DNA of 64,000 nt, taken from positions 1 to 64,000 of the forward strand of contig JARFRM010000288.1 of the NCBI GenBank assembly GCA_029287235.1, given 5' to 3'. A model generated the notes under the pieces. The model was not told where the DNA came from. It made no database searches and worked only from the letters and a program-made list of their open reading frames with translations. This stretch comes from Thermoanaerobaculales bacterium. Lineage in GTDB: Bacteria; Acidobacteriota; Thermoanaerobaculia; Thermoanaerobaculales; Sulfomarinibacteraceae. Each line of letters opens with the position of its first letter. The first letter of the stretch is position 1. Below are positions 40,718 through 49,052 of this stretch, one piece after another. Position numbers and translations under genes: made by a program.

Positions 40718-43700
40718 ATGGTGATGCCGAGAAACCGAACCTGGGTCCTCCTGCTGATCGCGCTCGGTCTTCGCCTGGTCCTTCAGGGCTGGGACTACGG
40801 AGCCGGTTCGTCGTCACCCCACCCCGATGAACGGCAGGTGGGATATGTTTCGGAGCGAGCGACGGGTTGGTTTGTCGATCCGGACTTCTACGCCTATGGG
40901 TCGCTCCATTTTCAGGTGGTCCGAGCCACCTCTGCCGTCCTTGGTTTGGAACCTGTTTCCCGGCAACTACTCGTCGGTGGACGGGCCTTGTCCCTCGCCG
41001 CCTCCATGTTGGCGATCATCCTCGGCTGGGCCCTGGCCCACCGGGTCTGGGGGCGCCGCACCGGCGAGCTTTTTCTCCTCCTGGTGGCCTGGGTCCCGCT
41101 CGATCTCCAGCAATCGCATTTCGCAACCGTCGAGGCCCACCACGCGGCCTGGGTCATGGCCGCGTTGGCGGCGTGTTTCTGGTTCGCTTCTCGATGCAGC
41201 AACCCCGCTGCAGCGGCGACGGGGGTCGCCATCGGGGCATCGCTGGCAGTCAAGGTCTCTTCTCTCGCACTGGTAGTGCCCCTGGGCGTCGTCCTCGTAA
41301 TTGTCGCCAGACGTCGGAGCCTTCTCGAAGCGTTGCGACTGAGTGCGGTGGCGATCTCGGTCGGGGTCGCGGCTTTCTGGTTCTGCCAGCCCTGGGCATT
41401 CGTCAACGGCGGTTTTCCGTACGAGTTGCTCGTGCCCGTCATCTTCGTCGCCGTGACTCTTCAGTTGGCCGAGGGTCAAGAGGGCAAGCTGCGGATGGCG
41501 TTTCTCGGCGTCGGCATGATCGCGGCGCTGGTGACGGGCGAACAGCTGGCTCGACTCCTGGGGGTCGGCGCCCGCGGAGCTGACGGCATCTTCGGTGTCG
41601 CCTTGAACCCTGACTATCTTCGGGGCGTCGGCGAGCAGGTGGCGATGGTCATGGGCCGTGCCGATCTCCCGTATGTTCGTGTCTACCACGGCACCCTTCC
41701 GTTGCTGTATCCCCTGAGGGAGCTGACCCTCTGGGGACTGGGACCGCTGCTGCTGGCGGCCGCGTTGATCGGCTCGGGTACCGGTGTTGTGCGGGTGCTC
41801 AGGCGTTGGCGCCGGTGGTTCTCCGCTCGCTGGACACCCGGGTTCGTCCTGCTGTTGATCGTGCTTGCATGGCTGATTCCGATGGCGGCTCGATTGAGCA
41901 CCCTCCAGGTGAAGTACCTGCGCTATTGGGAACCGCTGGTCGTGCCGGGGACCATGGTCGCGGCGTGGTTGCTGATGCGACTGCGAAAACGGTACCGACG
42001 CCTCGCGGTGTCGGCGGTGGTCGTCGGGACGATTCTGTGGGGCCTCGGATTCGTCTGGGCCTTCATCGATCCCCATCCCCACCGAACCGCGGCCGAGTGG
42101 CTGAGTCCGATGATCGAAACCGGCCAGGTGGTGGCGTACGAGCACTGGGACGAGACCCTCGATCTCAAGCCGATCGACGGACCGGTGGAGCGCATCGATC
42201 TCCCTTCCTACGATCTGCGCGACGATTCTGAAAAATCGCTCCGTTGGTGTCGCCAGCTCGCGAGCGCCGACTGGGTCGTCCTGACGTCTCATCGGGTAAG
42301 GCGCACCGTTCTCGCCAACCCGGAGAGGTTCCCTCTCACCGGCCGGCTCTACCGGCTGCTGTTGGCGGGTGAAGCCGGCTTCACTCCGGTGACCCGGGTT
42401 GATCGCGCCCCGCGTCTGTTCGGACTTTTCTCGCCGGTCCAACAGGCCGATGAGAGCTTCGTCAACTACGATTTCCCCCGAGTTGTCATTTTCAGACGCA
42501 CAGCGGAGATCTCGCCGGAAGAACTGACCGAGAGAGTCCAACGCCCACTGCCGTATCTGGAGGACCTGAGCTTCAGAGACCTCGAGAATCGTTTCGTCGA
42601 CCCGCTGCCCTCGGTTCGGGAGGTTCCGTCGGGCGTCCGCCAGACCCTGGATCTGACGATCTGGATAGCGGTCTTCGCAGCGCTCTGCCTCTCTACCTGG
42701 GCGCTCCTTCTTCCGATTCTCCGCCGGCTCCCCGATGCCGGTGTCGGGCTCGCTTTCGCCACCGGCTGGATCGTTCCCGCGTGGCTGATGTGGTTCGGGA
42801 ACGAAGTCGGTCTGTGGTCGACCGGTGCCGTCACCGCGTCGTGGATCTTCATCGTGTTCATCGTTGCCGGGGTCGCCCGCCTGGGCGCAGGATGGCAGGA
42901 GGCCAGGAGCACGCTGAAACACCGGCGAGCCGCCATCGTCAAGGTCGTGGCAGTGATCGTTGTGGTGGGCCTTCTCTTCCTGGTGGTGCGGCTCTTCAAC
43001 CCCGCGATCCACTGGGGGGAGAAACCGATGGATCTCTCCTTCCTCTCAAGCTTCGTGCGTTCCACGTCGTGGCCTCCAATGGAGCCGTGGATGGCCGGGA
43101 TGTCGCTCCACTACTACTACTTCGGCGAAGTCCTGGCGGCGTTCCCGATCCTCGTCACGGGGTGTTCCACCGGTGTCGGCTACAACCTCATCTCGGCGAC
43201 GATCCCCGCGCTCGGGGCAGCGGTGCTCGCCGGTTTCGGTTTTCTTCTGACCCGTCGGCGGCGGTGGTATGCCGCGGGCGTGTTGCCTCTGCTGGTTCTG
43301 TTGACGGGCAATCTCGAATGGTTGTGGGAGCTCGATCTCGCTCGTGCGGGTCGGTGGTTCGATATGTGGTGGGCCACCTCGCGGGTGATCCCCGGGTTCG
43401 CCATCGACGAGTACCCATTGTGGACGGCCCTCTTTGCCGATCTGCACGGCCATTTCATCGCCCTTCCGGTCTTCCTGGCCGCCCTGGGTTGGGGCTGGAT
43501 CAGTGTCCATCAGGGTGGGAGACGATGGATCCCGGCGGTCGCCCTCTGCGGCGTGTGCACCGCGACCCTGGTGGCCACGAATCCCTGGGATCTCCTCCTC
43601 CTCACCGCAACGCTCGGTCTCGGCACGGCGGTGGCCTCACGCCGGCCGGCGGTCGGGATCGGCCGCCTCACCGGGGCTGCCGCGGTGAGTCTTTTCGCCT

Positions 43701-46258
43701 CGGCGCCGTTCATCTTCGAGCTGGTCGAGGGAATCAGCGCGGGCGCGGGAGGACGCGGCCTGTTCCTGACCGATGCGGACTTTGCCCCGGCGTGGGTGCT
43801 CTTTCGTCATTTCGGCGTCTTTCTCGTGCCGCTGGCCGTGCTTGCCGTGGTCGATCTCGGACGGAAAGTCTGGATCGTCGTGCCCGCCGCTGGAATCGGA
43901 ATCCTCGCCGGGATGAGTTTCGGCTCGGGTGCGGCGGCGGCGGCCCTCGCCATGACCGCGCTCTTGGTTCTGACCGCATCCCGCACCCCGGACCGATTCG
44001 TGCGTCTCGGGTGGTCGCTGGCTGCGCTCGGCACCATGGCGATCGCCTGGTGTGAGAGGTTCACCCTCATCGACCGCATGAACACCGTGTTCAAGATCTA
44101 CAATGGGGTCTGGCTGTTGATGGCCATCGCTCTTGCGACCATGCTGTTGCGGGTGGGTGGCCGGCGCCGCCGGTTCGTGATCGCGGTTTGGCTCCCGCTG
44201 CAGGTGGTGGCTTTGGTCAATCTGCCGCTGGGAGTGGCCCAAGGTTGGATCCAGCCCCGAATGACCTCCCCGCGTCCGACCCTCGACGGTCAGGCATTTC
44301 TCAGCGAGAAGGCCCCGCAGAGCTGGTTCTTGGTGCGGGCGTTGCAGGGCGTCGCTCAGCCGCGCGATGCGGTGGCCGAGGCCGCGGGCATGTCGTACAA
44401 CCGCTTCACCCGGATCGCCATGCACACCGGTCAACCCACCGTCGTCGGCTGGGAATGGCATCTCAAGCAACGAGGGCAGTCTGGTTTCGAGATCGAATCG
44501 CGGTTCGCGGATTTGGAGGTGCTCTACGCGGGTGCGAACCCGGACTTGCGCAGGGCCGTGCTCGACCGATACGACGTGGCTTGGGTGGTGCTTGCGGATA
44601 TCGAGCGCTCCCGATACCGTCTGCAGGGTGCCGACCCCCTTGTCGGTGTGCCGGGGCTGCTTCGATTTGCCGAGCGGGACGGTGCGATTCTCTATCGAGT
44701 GCTGCCCCAAGGTCTCCTCACCCGTTCGCTTCCCGAGCCCGCCGTGAAGCTGGCCCCTGGACTCGAGGTTGTCGGCGAGGTTCCTGAGCGGAGCGCCGAC
44801 GTCGTCCGCTCGCTCGCTCTCGACGAGCTCGGTGCGACGGTGGTTCTCCGCGACGGCTCGGTCGTGGATCTCGATCTGGCGGTGAAGGAGGTGGGTGTGC
44901 TCCAATCTCCGCCGTGCAATCCGATAACGGTGGCGCGGCGGCAGGAGGAGAGGTGGACGGCGTGCCGAGACGGCAGTTTGTGGCTCCGTGCCGGTGATAA
45001 TGAGCGCTGGATGAACGCGGGGGATATCGGCGGGGTCGCGAATCTGACCGCCGCGGAAGAGATCTGGGCCTGGGGCGATACGGGGCTGTGGAAACACCTG
45101 GGCGGAGCTCGGTGGGAACAGACGTTTGCGGGTCGCGTCAAAGCCGCGGCCGCGCGAGGTCCAGGGGTCGCATGGAGCGACGGCAGCACAGTCTGGGTCG
45201 GCCGCGGTGAAGCGCCGGTCGAGGTCGAAGGCGTCCTCGAGGACATCCGCGACTTGGCATGGCAGGGCCCCATTCTCTGGGCCCTCGACGCGACGGGTCT
45301 GCACAAGAGCGGCGGTGCGCTTCTGCGGTGGCGCCGCGGGTTTGAGGGCCTCGGATCGGTGGTGGCGGCCGAAGGGAGCCGGACTCGCCTGTGGCTGGTT
45401 TTAGAAGATGGAGTGGTGCTCCAGACCTCAACGGTCGCCTGCGCTTCACCATGGCAGGCGGCGGGCGAGTACTCCTCTCGAGGATTGGACCAACCTCGCG
45501 GGCTCGCAATCTCCCCCGAGGGGTGGTTTGTCGTTGCCGACACGCAGAACCATCGTCTTCGGTGGTACTCCGGTCAGGGGTTGTGCATGGACACCGAGGG
45601 CGCCGAGGGGTCCGGCCCCGACGAGTTTCGCGAACCCTCGGGGCTCGCCCTCGCCGCCGACGGTACCCTCGCGGTCGCGGACACCTGGAACGGCCGTGTG
45701 AAACTGCTCCAGCCGGATGGGACGACGAAGGTTCTCGAAGAGAAGCTCTACGGGCCCCGAGATCTCCTGTGGGCACCGGACGGAGCGCTGGTGGTCGCCG
45801 ACACCGGAAACCGGCGTTTGATGCGCCACCGACCACCCCAGTGGCGAGGAGAGAGCTTCGCGGTCTTTCCCGGTCCGGTGGTGGGTCTTGCCTGGGCCGG
45901 TGGACTGTTGGCGGCAGCGGTTCCGTCCGAAGGTGTGATCTCCCTCATCGATCCAACCACCGGAACGGTGACTCGAAATCTCGATGTTCCCGGCTGGGTT
46001 GGTGGTGATCAACAGGAGGGGTATCTGGCCCTGCTTCCCTCCGGAGAGCTCGCCGCGAGCGCCCCTAAGCCGGGCGAGATCTGGTTGATCGATCCAACCG
46101 GCGTTGAACCGCCCCGTCTCATGCAGGGCGGGCTCGAAGGTGTCACGGGTCTCGCGCTCCTCCCCGATGGGCAACTTCTGGCATCGCTGACCTGGCAGAA
46201 CCGGCTGGTCAAGATCCGTGTAGAGATCCCCAACAACGGGGGAACTCAGGCGAAATGA
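40718..46258 (+). CDS. Giant GT39-like / DUF2298 (YYY) / NHL-repeat membrane fusion
   Basis: About 1846 residues. Region 1 (about 1-440) is a GT-C glycosyltransferase-like module with many helices, an early HPDERQ acidic loop and WVPLDLQQSHFATVEAH. Region 2 (about 440-640) is largely soluble. Region 3 (about 645-1240) is a DUF2298 module, identified by SLHYYYFGEVLAAFP with Y799-Y-Y801, NLEWLWELD, WDLLLLT and DRMNTVFKIY. Region 4 (about 1330-1846) is a soluble beta-propeller with NHL repeats (LDQPRGLAISPEGWFVVADT, EPSGLALAADGTLAVADTWN, GPRDLLWAPDGALVVADTGN). DUF2298 proteins are known mainly from Chloroflexi and archaea and are thought to be GT-C-like. Start candidates are ATG 40718 or 40724; TACCCT lies just upstream. 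It overlaps the SGNH gene by ATGA. Confidence 0.85.
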   Translation: MVMPRNRTWVLLLIALGLRLVLQGWDYGAGSSSPHPDERQVGYVSERATGWFVDPDFYAYGSLHFQVVRATSAVLGLEPVSRQLLVGGRALSLAASMLAIILGWALAHRVWGRRTGELFLLLVAWVPLDLQQSHFATVEAHHAAWVMAALAACFWFASRCSNPAAAATGVAIGASLAVKVSSLALVVPLGVVLVIVARRRSLLEALRLSAVAISVGVAAFWFCQPWAFVNGGFPYELLVPVIFVAVTLQLAEGQEGKLRMAFLGVGMIAALVTGEQLARLLGVGARGADGIFGVALNPDYLRGVGEQVAMVMGRADLPYVRVYHGTLPLLYPLRELTLWGLGPLLLAAALIGSGTGVVRVLRRWRRWFSARWTPGFVLLLIVLAWLIPMAARLSTLQVKYLRYWEPLVVPGTMVAAWLLMRLRKRYRRLAVSAVVVGTILWGLGFVWAFIDPHPHRTAAEWLSPMIETGQVVAYEHWDETLDLKPIDGPVERIDLPSYDLRDDSEKSLRWCRQLASADWVVLTSHRVRRTVLANPERFPLTGRLYRLLLAGEAGFTPVTRVDRAPRLFGLFSPVQQADESFVNYDFPRVVIFRRTAEISPEELTERVQRPLPYLEDLSFRDLENRFVDPLPSVREVPSGVRQTLDLTIWIAVFAALCLSTWALLLPILRRLPDAGVGLAFATGWIVPAWLMWFGNEVGLWSTGAVTASWIFIVFIVAGVARLGAGWQEARSTLKHRRAAIVKVVAVIVVVGLLFLVVRLFNPAIHWGEKPMDLSFLSSFVRSTSWPPMEPWMAGMSLHYYYFGEVLAAFPILVTGCSTGVGYNLISATIPALGAAVLAGFGFLLTRRRRWYAAGVLPLLVLLTGNLEWLWELDLARAGRWFDMWWATSRVIPGFAIDEYPLWTALFADLHGHFIALPVFLAALGWGWISVHQGGRRWIPAVALCGVCTATLVATNPWDLLLLTATLGLGTAVASRRPAVGIGRLTGAAAVSLFASAPFIFELVEGISAGAGGRGLFLTDADFAPAWVLFRHFGVFLVPLAVLAVVDLGRKVWIVVPAAGIGILAGMSFGSGAAAAALAMTALLVLTASRTPDRFVRLGWSLAALGTMAIAWCERFTLIDRMNTVFKIYNGVWLLMAIALATMLLRVGGRRRRFVIAVWLPLQVVALVNLPLGVAQGWIQPRMTSPRPTLDGQAFLSEKAPQSWFLVRALQGVAQPRDAVAEAAGMSYNRFTRIAMHTGQPTVVGWEWHLKQRGQSGFEIESRFADLEVLYAGANPDLRRAVLDRYDVAWVVLADIERSRYRLQGADPLVGVPGLLRFAERDGAILYRVLPQGLLTRSLPEPAVKLAPGLEVVGEVPERSADVVRSLALDELGATVVLRDGSVVDLDLAVKEVGVLQSPPCNPITVARRQEERWTACRDGSLWLRAGDNERWMNAGDIGGVANLTAAEEIWAWGDTGLWKHLGGARWEQTFAGRVKAAAARGPGVAWSDGSTVWVGRGEAPVEVEGVLEDIRDLAWQGPILWALDATGLHKSGGALLRWRRGFEGLGSVVAAEGSRTRLWLVLEDGVVLQTSTVACASPWQAAGEYSSRGLDQPRGLAISPEGWFVVADTQNHRLRWYSGQGLCMDTEGAEGSGPDEFREPSGLALAADGTLAVADTWNGRVKLLQPDGTTKVLEEKLYGPRDLLWAPDGALVVADTGNRRLMRHRPPQWRGESFAVFPGPVVGLAWAGGLLAAAVPSEGVISLIDPTTGTVTRNLDVPGWVGGDQQEGYLALLPSGELAASAPKPGEIWLIDPTGVEPPRLMQGGLEGVTGLALLPDGQLLASLTWQNRLVKIRVEIPNNGGTQAK

Positions 46259-47469
46259 GTCGTACCGCCGCCGACCCGGTTGAGAAGAAATCTCCTGGAA
46301 TCTTGGCAAGAATCGCCGTCGCCGTCGTCTCTCTCGTGGCGACGGTCCTCGTGGCGGAAGGAACCGCAAGGCTGTTGCTACCGGTTCAGCAGATCGTGGA
46401 GGTGGAGGCTGTCACCCCCCGGAGTAGTCGTCCGGGGCCGCTCGAGGAAAAGGAGCAGGAACACGGCATCGACGTCGTCATCGACCGGTCCGGCGACCAC
46501 GGCGTGCGTCTTTTTCCCGGAGTTCGCGCCACGATTCACGACCACACCCTGAGCAACCGCGATGTGGTCATCGAGACCAACTCGCTCGGGCTCCGGCATC
46601 CCGAGCTCGGACCGAAGTCCGACGACGAATTTCGAGTGCTGGTCCTCGGTGATTCCATCACCTTCGCCGACTACGTACCGTTCGAGGAAACCTACACCGC
46701 GCTGCTCGAGCGCCGACTCAGCGACCGACAACCGGGTGTGAGGGTGATTAACGCGGGGCTTCCGGGGGTGGGCACGTCGGATGAGCTCTACCACTATCTC
46801 GAGATCTGCGACGCCGTGGACGCGGATCTTGTCCTCGTCGGGATGTACCTCAACGACTCCCAGACCACCGGCCGCTTCTACGCCAGGTCCTTGTCGCAGC
46901 CCTACGCCTCGAGTCGCTTTCTGAGCTGGCTCGCCAACCGGATTGAGGCGCTCCGCATCTCCCTGTGGTCCGACGATGAGATCCCCGAGATCGACCCCGA
47001 CTGGAGGGAGGAGTTTCGGCGCGGTCGGCAGCTGAAGACCGGAGACATGTGGAACGACCAGGATGCCCATGACTTCGAGGTCTACAACGCCTACAGAGAC
47101 TTTGGGATCGCCTGGAATCCGAAGTCGTGGGTGATCCTCGAGCGTATCGTCCGCGCGCTGGCGCTGAGTGCACGGCAGCGGGGAGCTGAGATCGCAGTCT
47201 TCCTGTTCCCCGTCCACTTCCAGGCAACGGGGAACCTCGATGATTTGCGACCGCAGAAGAGTTTCGCCGCCATGTGCAACGCCATCGACATTCCATGCCT
47301 CGATCTCGTCCCCGCCCTCCGGGCGGACTGGCGGGTGGTTCAGGAGAAGCTGTATTTCGACCACTGCCATCTGACGACGCACGGTAATGGCGTCACCGCC
47401 GACGCCGTGGCCGCGTGGTTGGATGCAGAGGGCCTGATACCGCGCGCTAATCCCAATACTGTTCGGTAA
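46255..47469 (+). CDS. SGNH/GDSL hydrolase with N-terminal membrane anchor
   Basis: A 404-residue protein. A transmembrane helix (ILARIAVAVVSLVATVLVAEG, about 16-36) anchors a periplasmic SGNH hydrolase domain (about 120-395): block I VLGDSITFADYVPFE with the nucleophile Ser, block II INAGLPGVGTSD, block III GMYLNDSQ (oxyanion Asn) and block V DHCHLTTHGNGV with the catalytic Asp-His. Such enzymes remove or transfer O-acetyl groups on polysaccharides. Start-stop overlap with the giant GT fusion suggests that both modify the same envelope glycan. The last residues (RANPNTVR) are encoded by the left arm of an inverted repeat at 47450-47572. Confidence 0.85.
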   Translation: MSRTAADPVEKKSPGILARIAVAVVSLVATVLVAEGTARLLLPVQQIVEVEAVTPRSSRPGPLEEKEQEHGIDVVIDRSGDHGVRLFPGVRATIHDHTLSNRDVVIETNSLGLRHPELGPKSDDEFRVLVLGDSITFADYVPFEETYTALLERRLSDRQPGVRVINAGLPGVGTSDELYHYLEICDAVDADLVLVGMYLNDSQTTGRFYARSLSQPYASSRFLSWLANRIEALRISLWSDDEIPEIDPDWREEFRRGRQLKTGDMWNDQDAHDFEVYNAYRDFGIAWNPKSWVILERIVRALALSARQRGAEIAVFLFPVHFQATGNLDDLRPQKSFAAMCNAIDIPCLDLVPALRADWRVVQEKLYFDHCHLTTHGNGVTADAVAAWLDAEGLIPRANPNTVR

Positions 47470-47572
47470 AGCCGGGAGCTGGGGATCTCGTGCAGCCAAG
47501 ATGGCTGCACCACAGAGGTTCGAAACACTGTGGGGCGGGCTTCCAGCCCTAACTGAACAGTATTGGGGCTAA
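47450..47572. repeat. Inverted repeat between convergent SGNH and GGDEF genes
   Basis: AATCCCAATACTGTTCGGTA (47450-47469) faces ACTGAACAGTATTGGGGCTA; the core CCCAATACTGTTC matches exactly. Inside lies the perfect hairpin GTGCAGCCA-AGA-TGGCTGCAC (47489-47509) and a CACAG...CTGTG pair. The element supplies the end of the SGNH gene and the stop of the cyclase gene. Confidence 0.65.
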
Positions 47573-48753
47573 CCCGAGCGGGAGAACTCCCGCTCCGCCG
47601 CCTTCACGTTGTTGCCCCCATGTTCCTTGGCGTCATACATCGCCCGGTCGGCTCGATTGAGAAGGTCCAGCGGCGTCTCGTCGCTCTCCCGCAGACAGGC
47701 GACGCCGAAGGAGGCGGTGATGGTCAGGTGGTTCCCCCCGAACTCCAACGGCTGTCGGGTGATCGCTTCGCGGAAGCGCTCCGCCAGGACGGCTGCTCCA
47801 TCATGATCAGCATGGGGCATGAAGACCACGAACTCATCCCCACCGAGGCGACCGAAGACATCCTCAGCGCGAACGAGCTTTCCCACGACGTTGGTGAGAT
47901 GGGTGAGCGCCTGATCCCCCGCGGCGTGGCCGTAGGCGTCGTTGAAGACCTTGAGGTCGTCGAGATCGACGGTGACACAGGCGAAGTTCTGTTGCCGCCG
48001 CCTCGCGGAAGCCAATCGATTTTCAGCCAACAAGAGAACCGAGCGGCGATTGAGAATACCGGTCAGGGGATCGGTGTCGGCCAGCTTTCGAACGACCTCC
48101 TGGGTCTGCTCGGCGGAGAGCAGGAAGAAACCCACGGTGAGCAGCGCCGGCGAGATCGTCAGAATATGGCTTCCGAGAAGGTTGCCCAGTCCGGTGGGAA
48201 ATCCGCTGTAGCCGAAACCACCGTGGAAGGCGGCATAGGCGACTCGCGAAAACGAAACCAGGATCATGGCCGCAAACGCCAGGCTCATGGCCAGGATGTG
48301 GGGTGCTGGTCTCCGTTTCCACTCCTGCGTGCACTGCACCAGCGAGACCGTCCACGGAACGATCGTGATCGCCGTGAGGATGAGGACTCGCCAGGACGAT
48401 TGATCGTTCACGACTTCGGTGACGTAGAGCGCGAGGGTGCAGATGAGGACACTGGTGAGAACGATCAGAAACGGAAATCGTTGATTGAGCAGGCGCGCGA
48501 TCGCCAGTCCGAAGCCGACAAAGCCCAACGCGTAGAGCAGATTGCCCACGACCAGCGACCAGAAGACCGGAGTGGACTCCCGGGTCGCGAACAGAGCGAA
48601 GGAGATTCCGAAGATCAGGCACGAAAGTCCCCAGATCCTCAGCTGTCGTGAGTTGAGCTCGCTTGGCAGGTAGCTCGCAGAGATCATCCACAGGCCCATG
48701 ACGGTCGTCAGGGCGCCAATCGAGATGAGGGAGGAGACGATATCGAGATTCAT
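47569..48753 (-). CDS. Membrane diguanylate cyclase
   Basis: A 394-residue protein with about six or seven N-terminal transmembrane helices (about 5-215) and a C-terminal GGDEF domain (about 220-390). The active site GGDEF is at 304-308 and an I-site R295-A-E-D298 lies exactly five residues earlier, so it should make c-di-GMP and be product-inhibited. The membrane part resembles a generic 7TM-type sensor without known ligand motifs. The start is the first ATG. The end (REFSRSG and stop) runs into the repeat at 47450-47572. It lies downstream of the multiheme cytochrome gene with a 299-nt gap. Confidence 0.93.
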   Translation of the reverse strand: MNLDIVSSLISIGALTTVMGLWMISASYLPSELNSRQLRIWGLSCLIFGISFALFATRESTPVFWSLVVGNLLYALGFVGFGLAIARLLNQRFPFLIVLTSVLICTLALYVTEVVNDQSSWRVLILTAITIVPWTVSLVQCTQEWKRRPAPHILAMSLAFAAMILVSFSRVAYAAFHGGFGYSGFPTGLGNLLGSHILTISPALLTVGFFLLSAEQTQEVVRKLADTDPLTGILNRRSVLLLAENRLASARRRQQNFACVTVDLDDLKVFNDAYGHAAGDQALTHLTNVVGKLVRAEDVFGRLGGDEFVVFMPHADHDGAAVLAERFREAITRQPLEFGGNHLTITASFGVACLRESDETPLDLLNRADRAMYDAKEHGGNNVKAAEREFSRSG

Positions 48754-49052
48754 GGTTCATTCTGACCAGGGGTGTTTCATTTTCAACCACCCCTGGCGTT
48801 TCATCCGCACCGCCACAGAATATAGCAAGATAGGTGCCAGAATTGTGACGGACGAATGGAGAGGTTCTGGCTGCGTTTCACTCCGGGGTCGCGGGTGTGG
48901 AAGAGCCGGCCGAATCTGCCCGTCGAAGAGCTGAATCGAAGAATACGGCCCCGGCGCGATGCCGGGGGCCATGGGATTCGTGTGAAAGTCATCGGGCCCG
49001 AGCCCTGACCTTCAGTCAGAACCTGATGTGATGATGAGCGCGACCCCGAACC
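48754..49052. promoter_or_regulatory. Gap with two hairpins between cytochrome fusion and cyclase genes
   Basis: No gene is supported. A GC-rich hairpin GGCCCCGGC/GCCGGGGGCC with one bulge lies at 48948-48971, about 80 nt beyond the cytochrome stop, and may terminate that transcript. A second stem CCAGGGGTG (48766-48774) / CACCCCTGG (48788-48796) lies 12 nt before the cyclase start codon, where it could control translation. An A/T-rich patch (GAATATAGCAAGATAGG, near 48818-48834) may hold the cyclase promoter. Confidence 0.4.
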
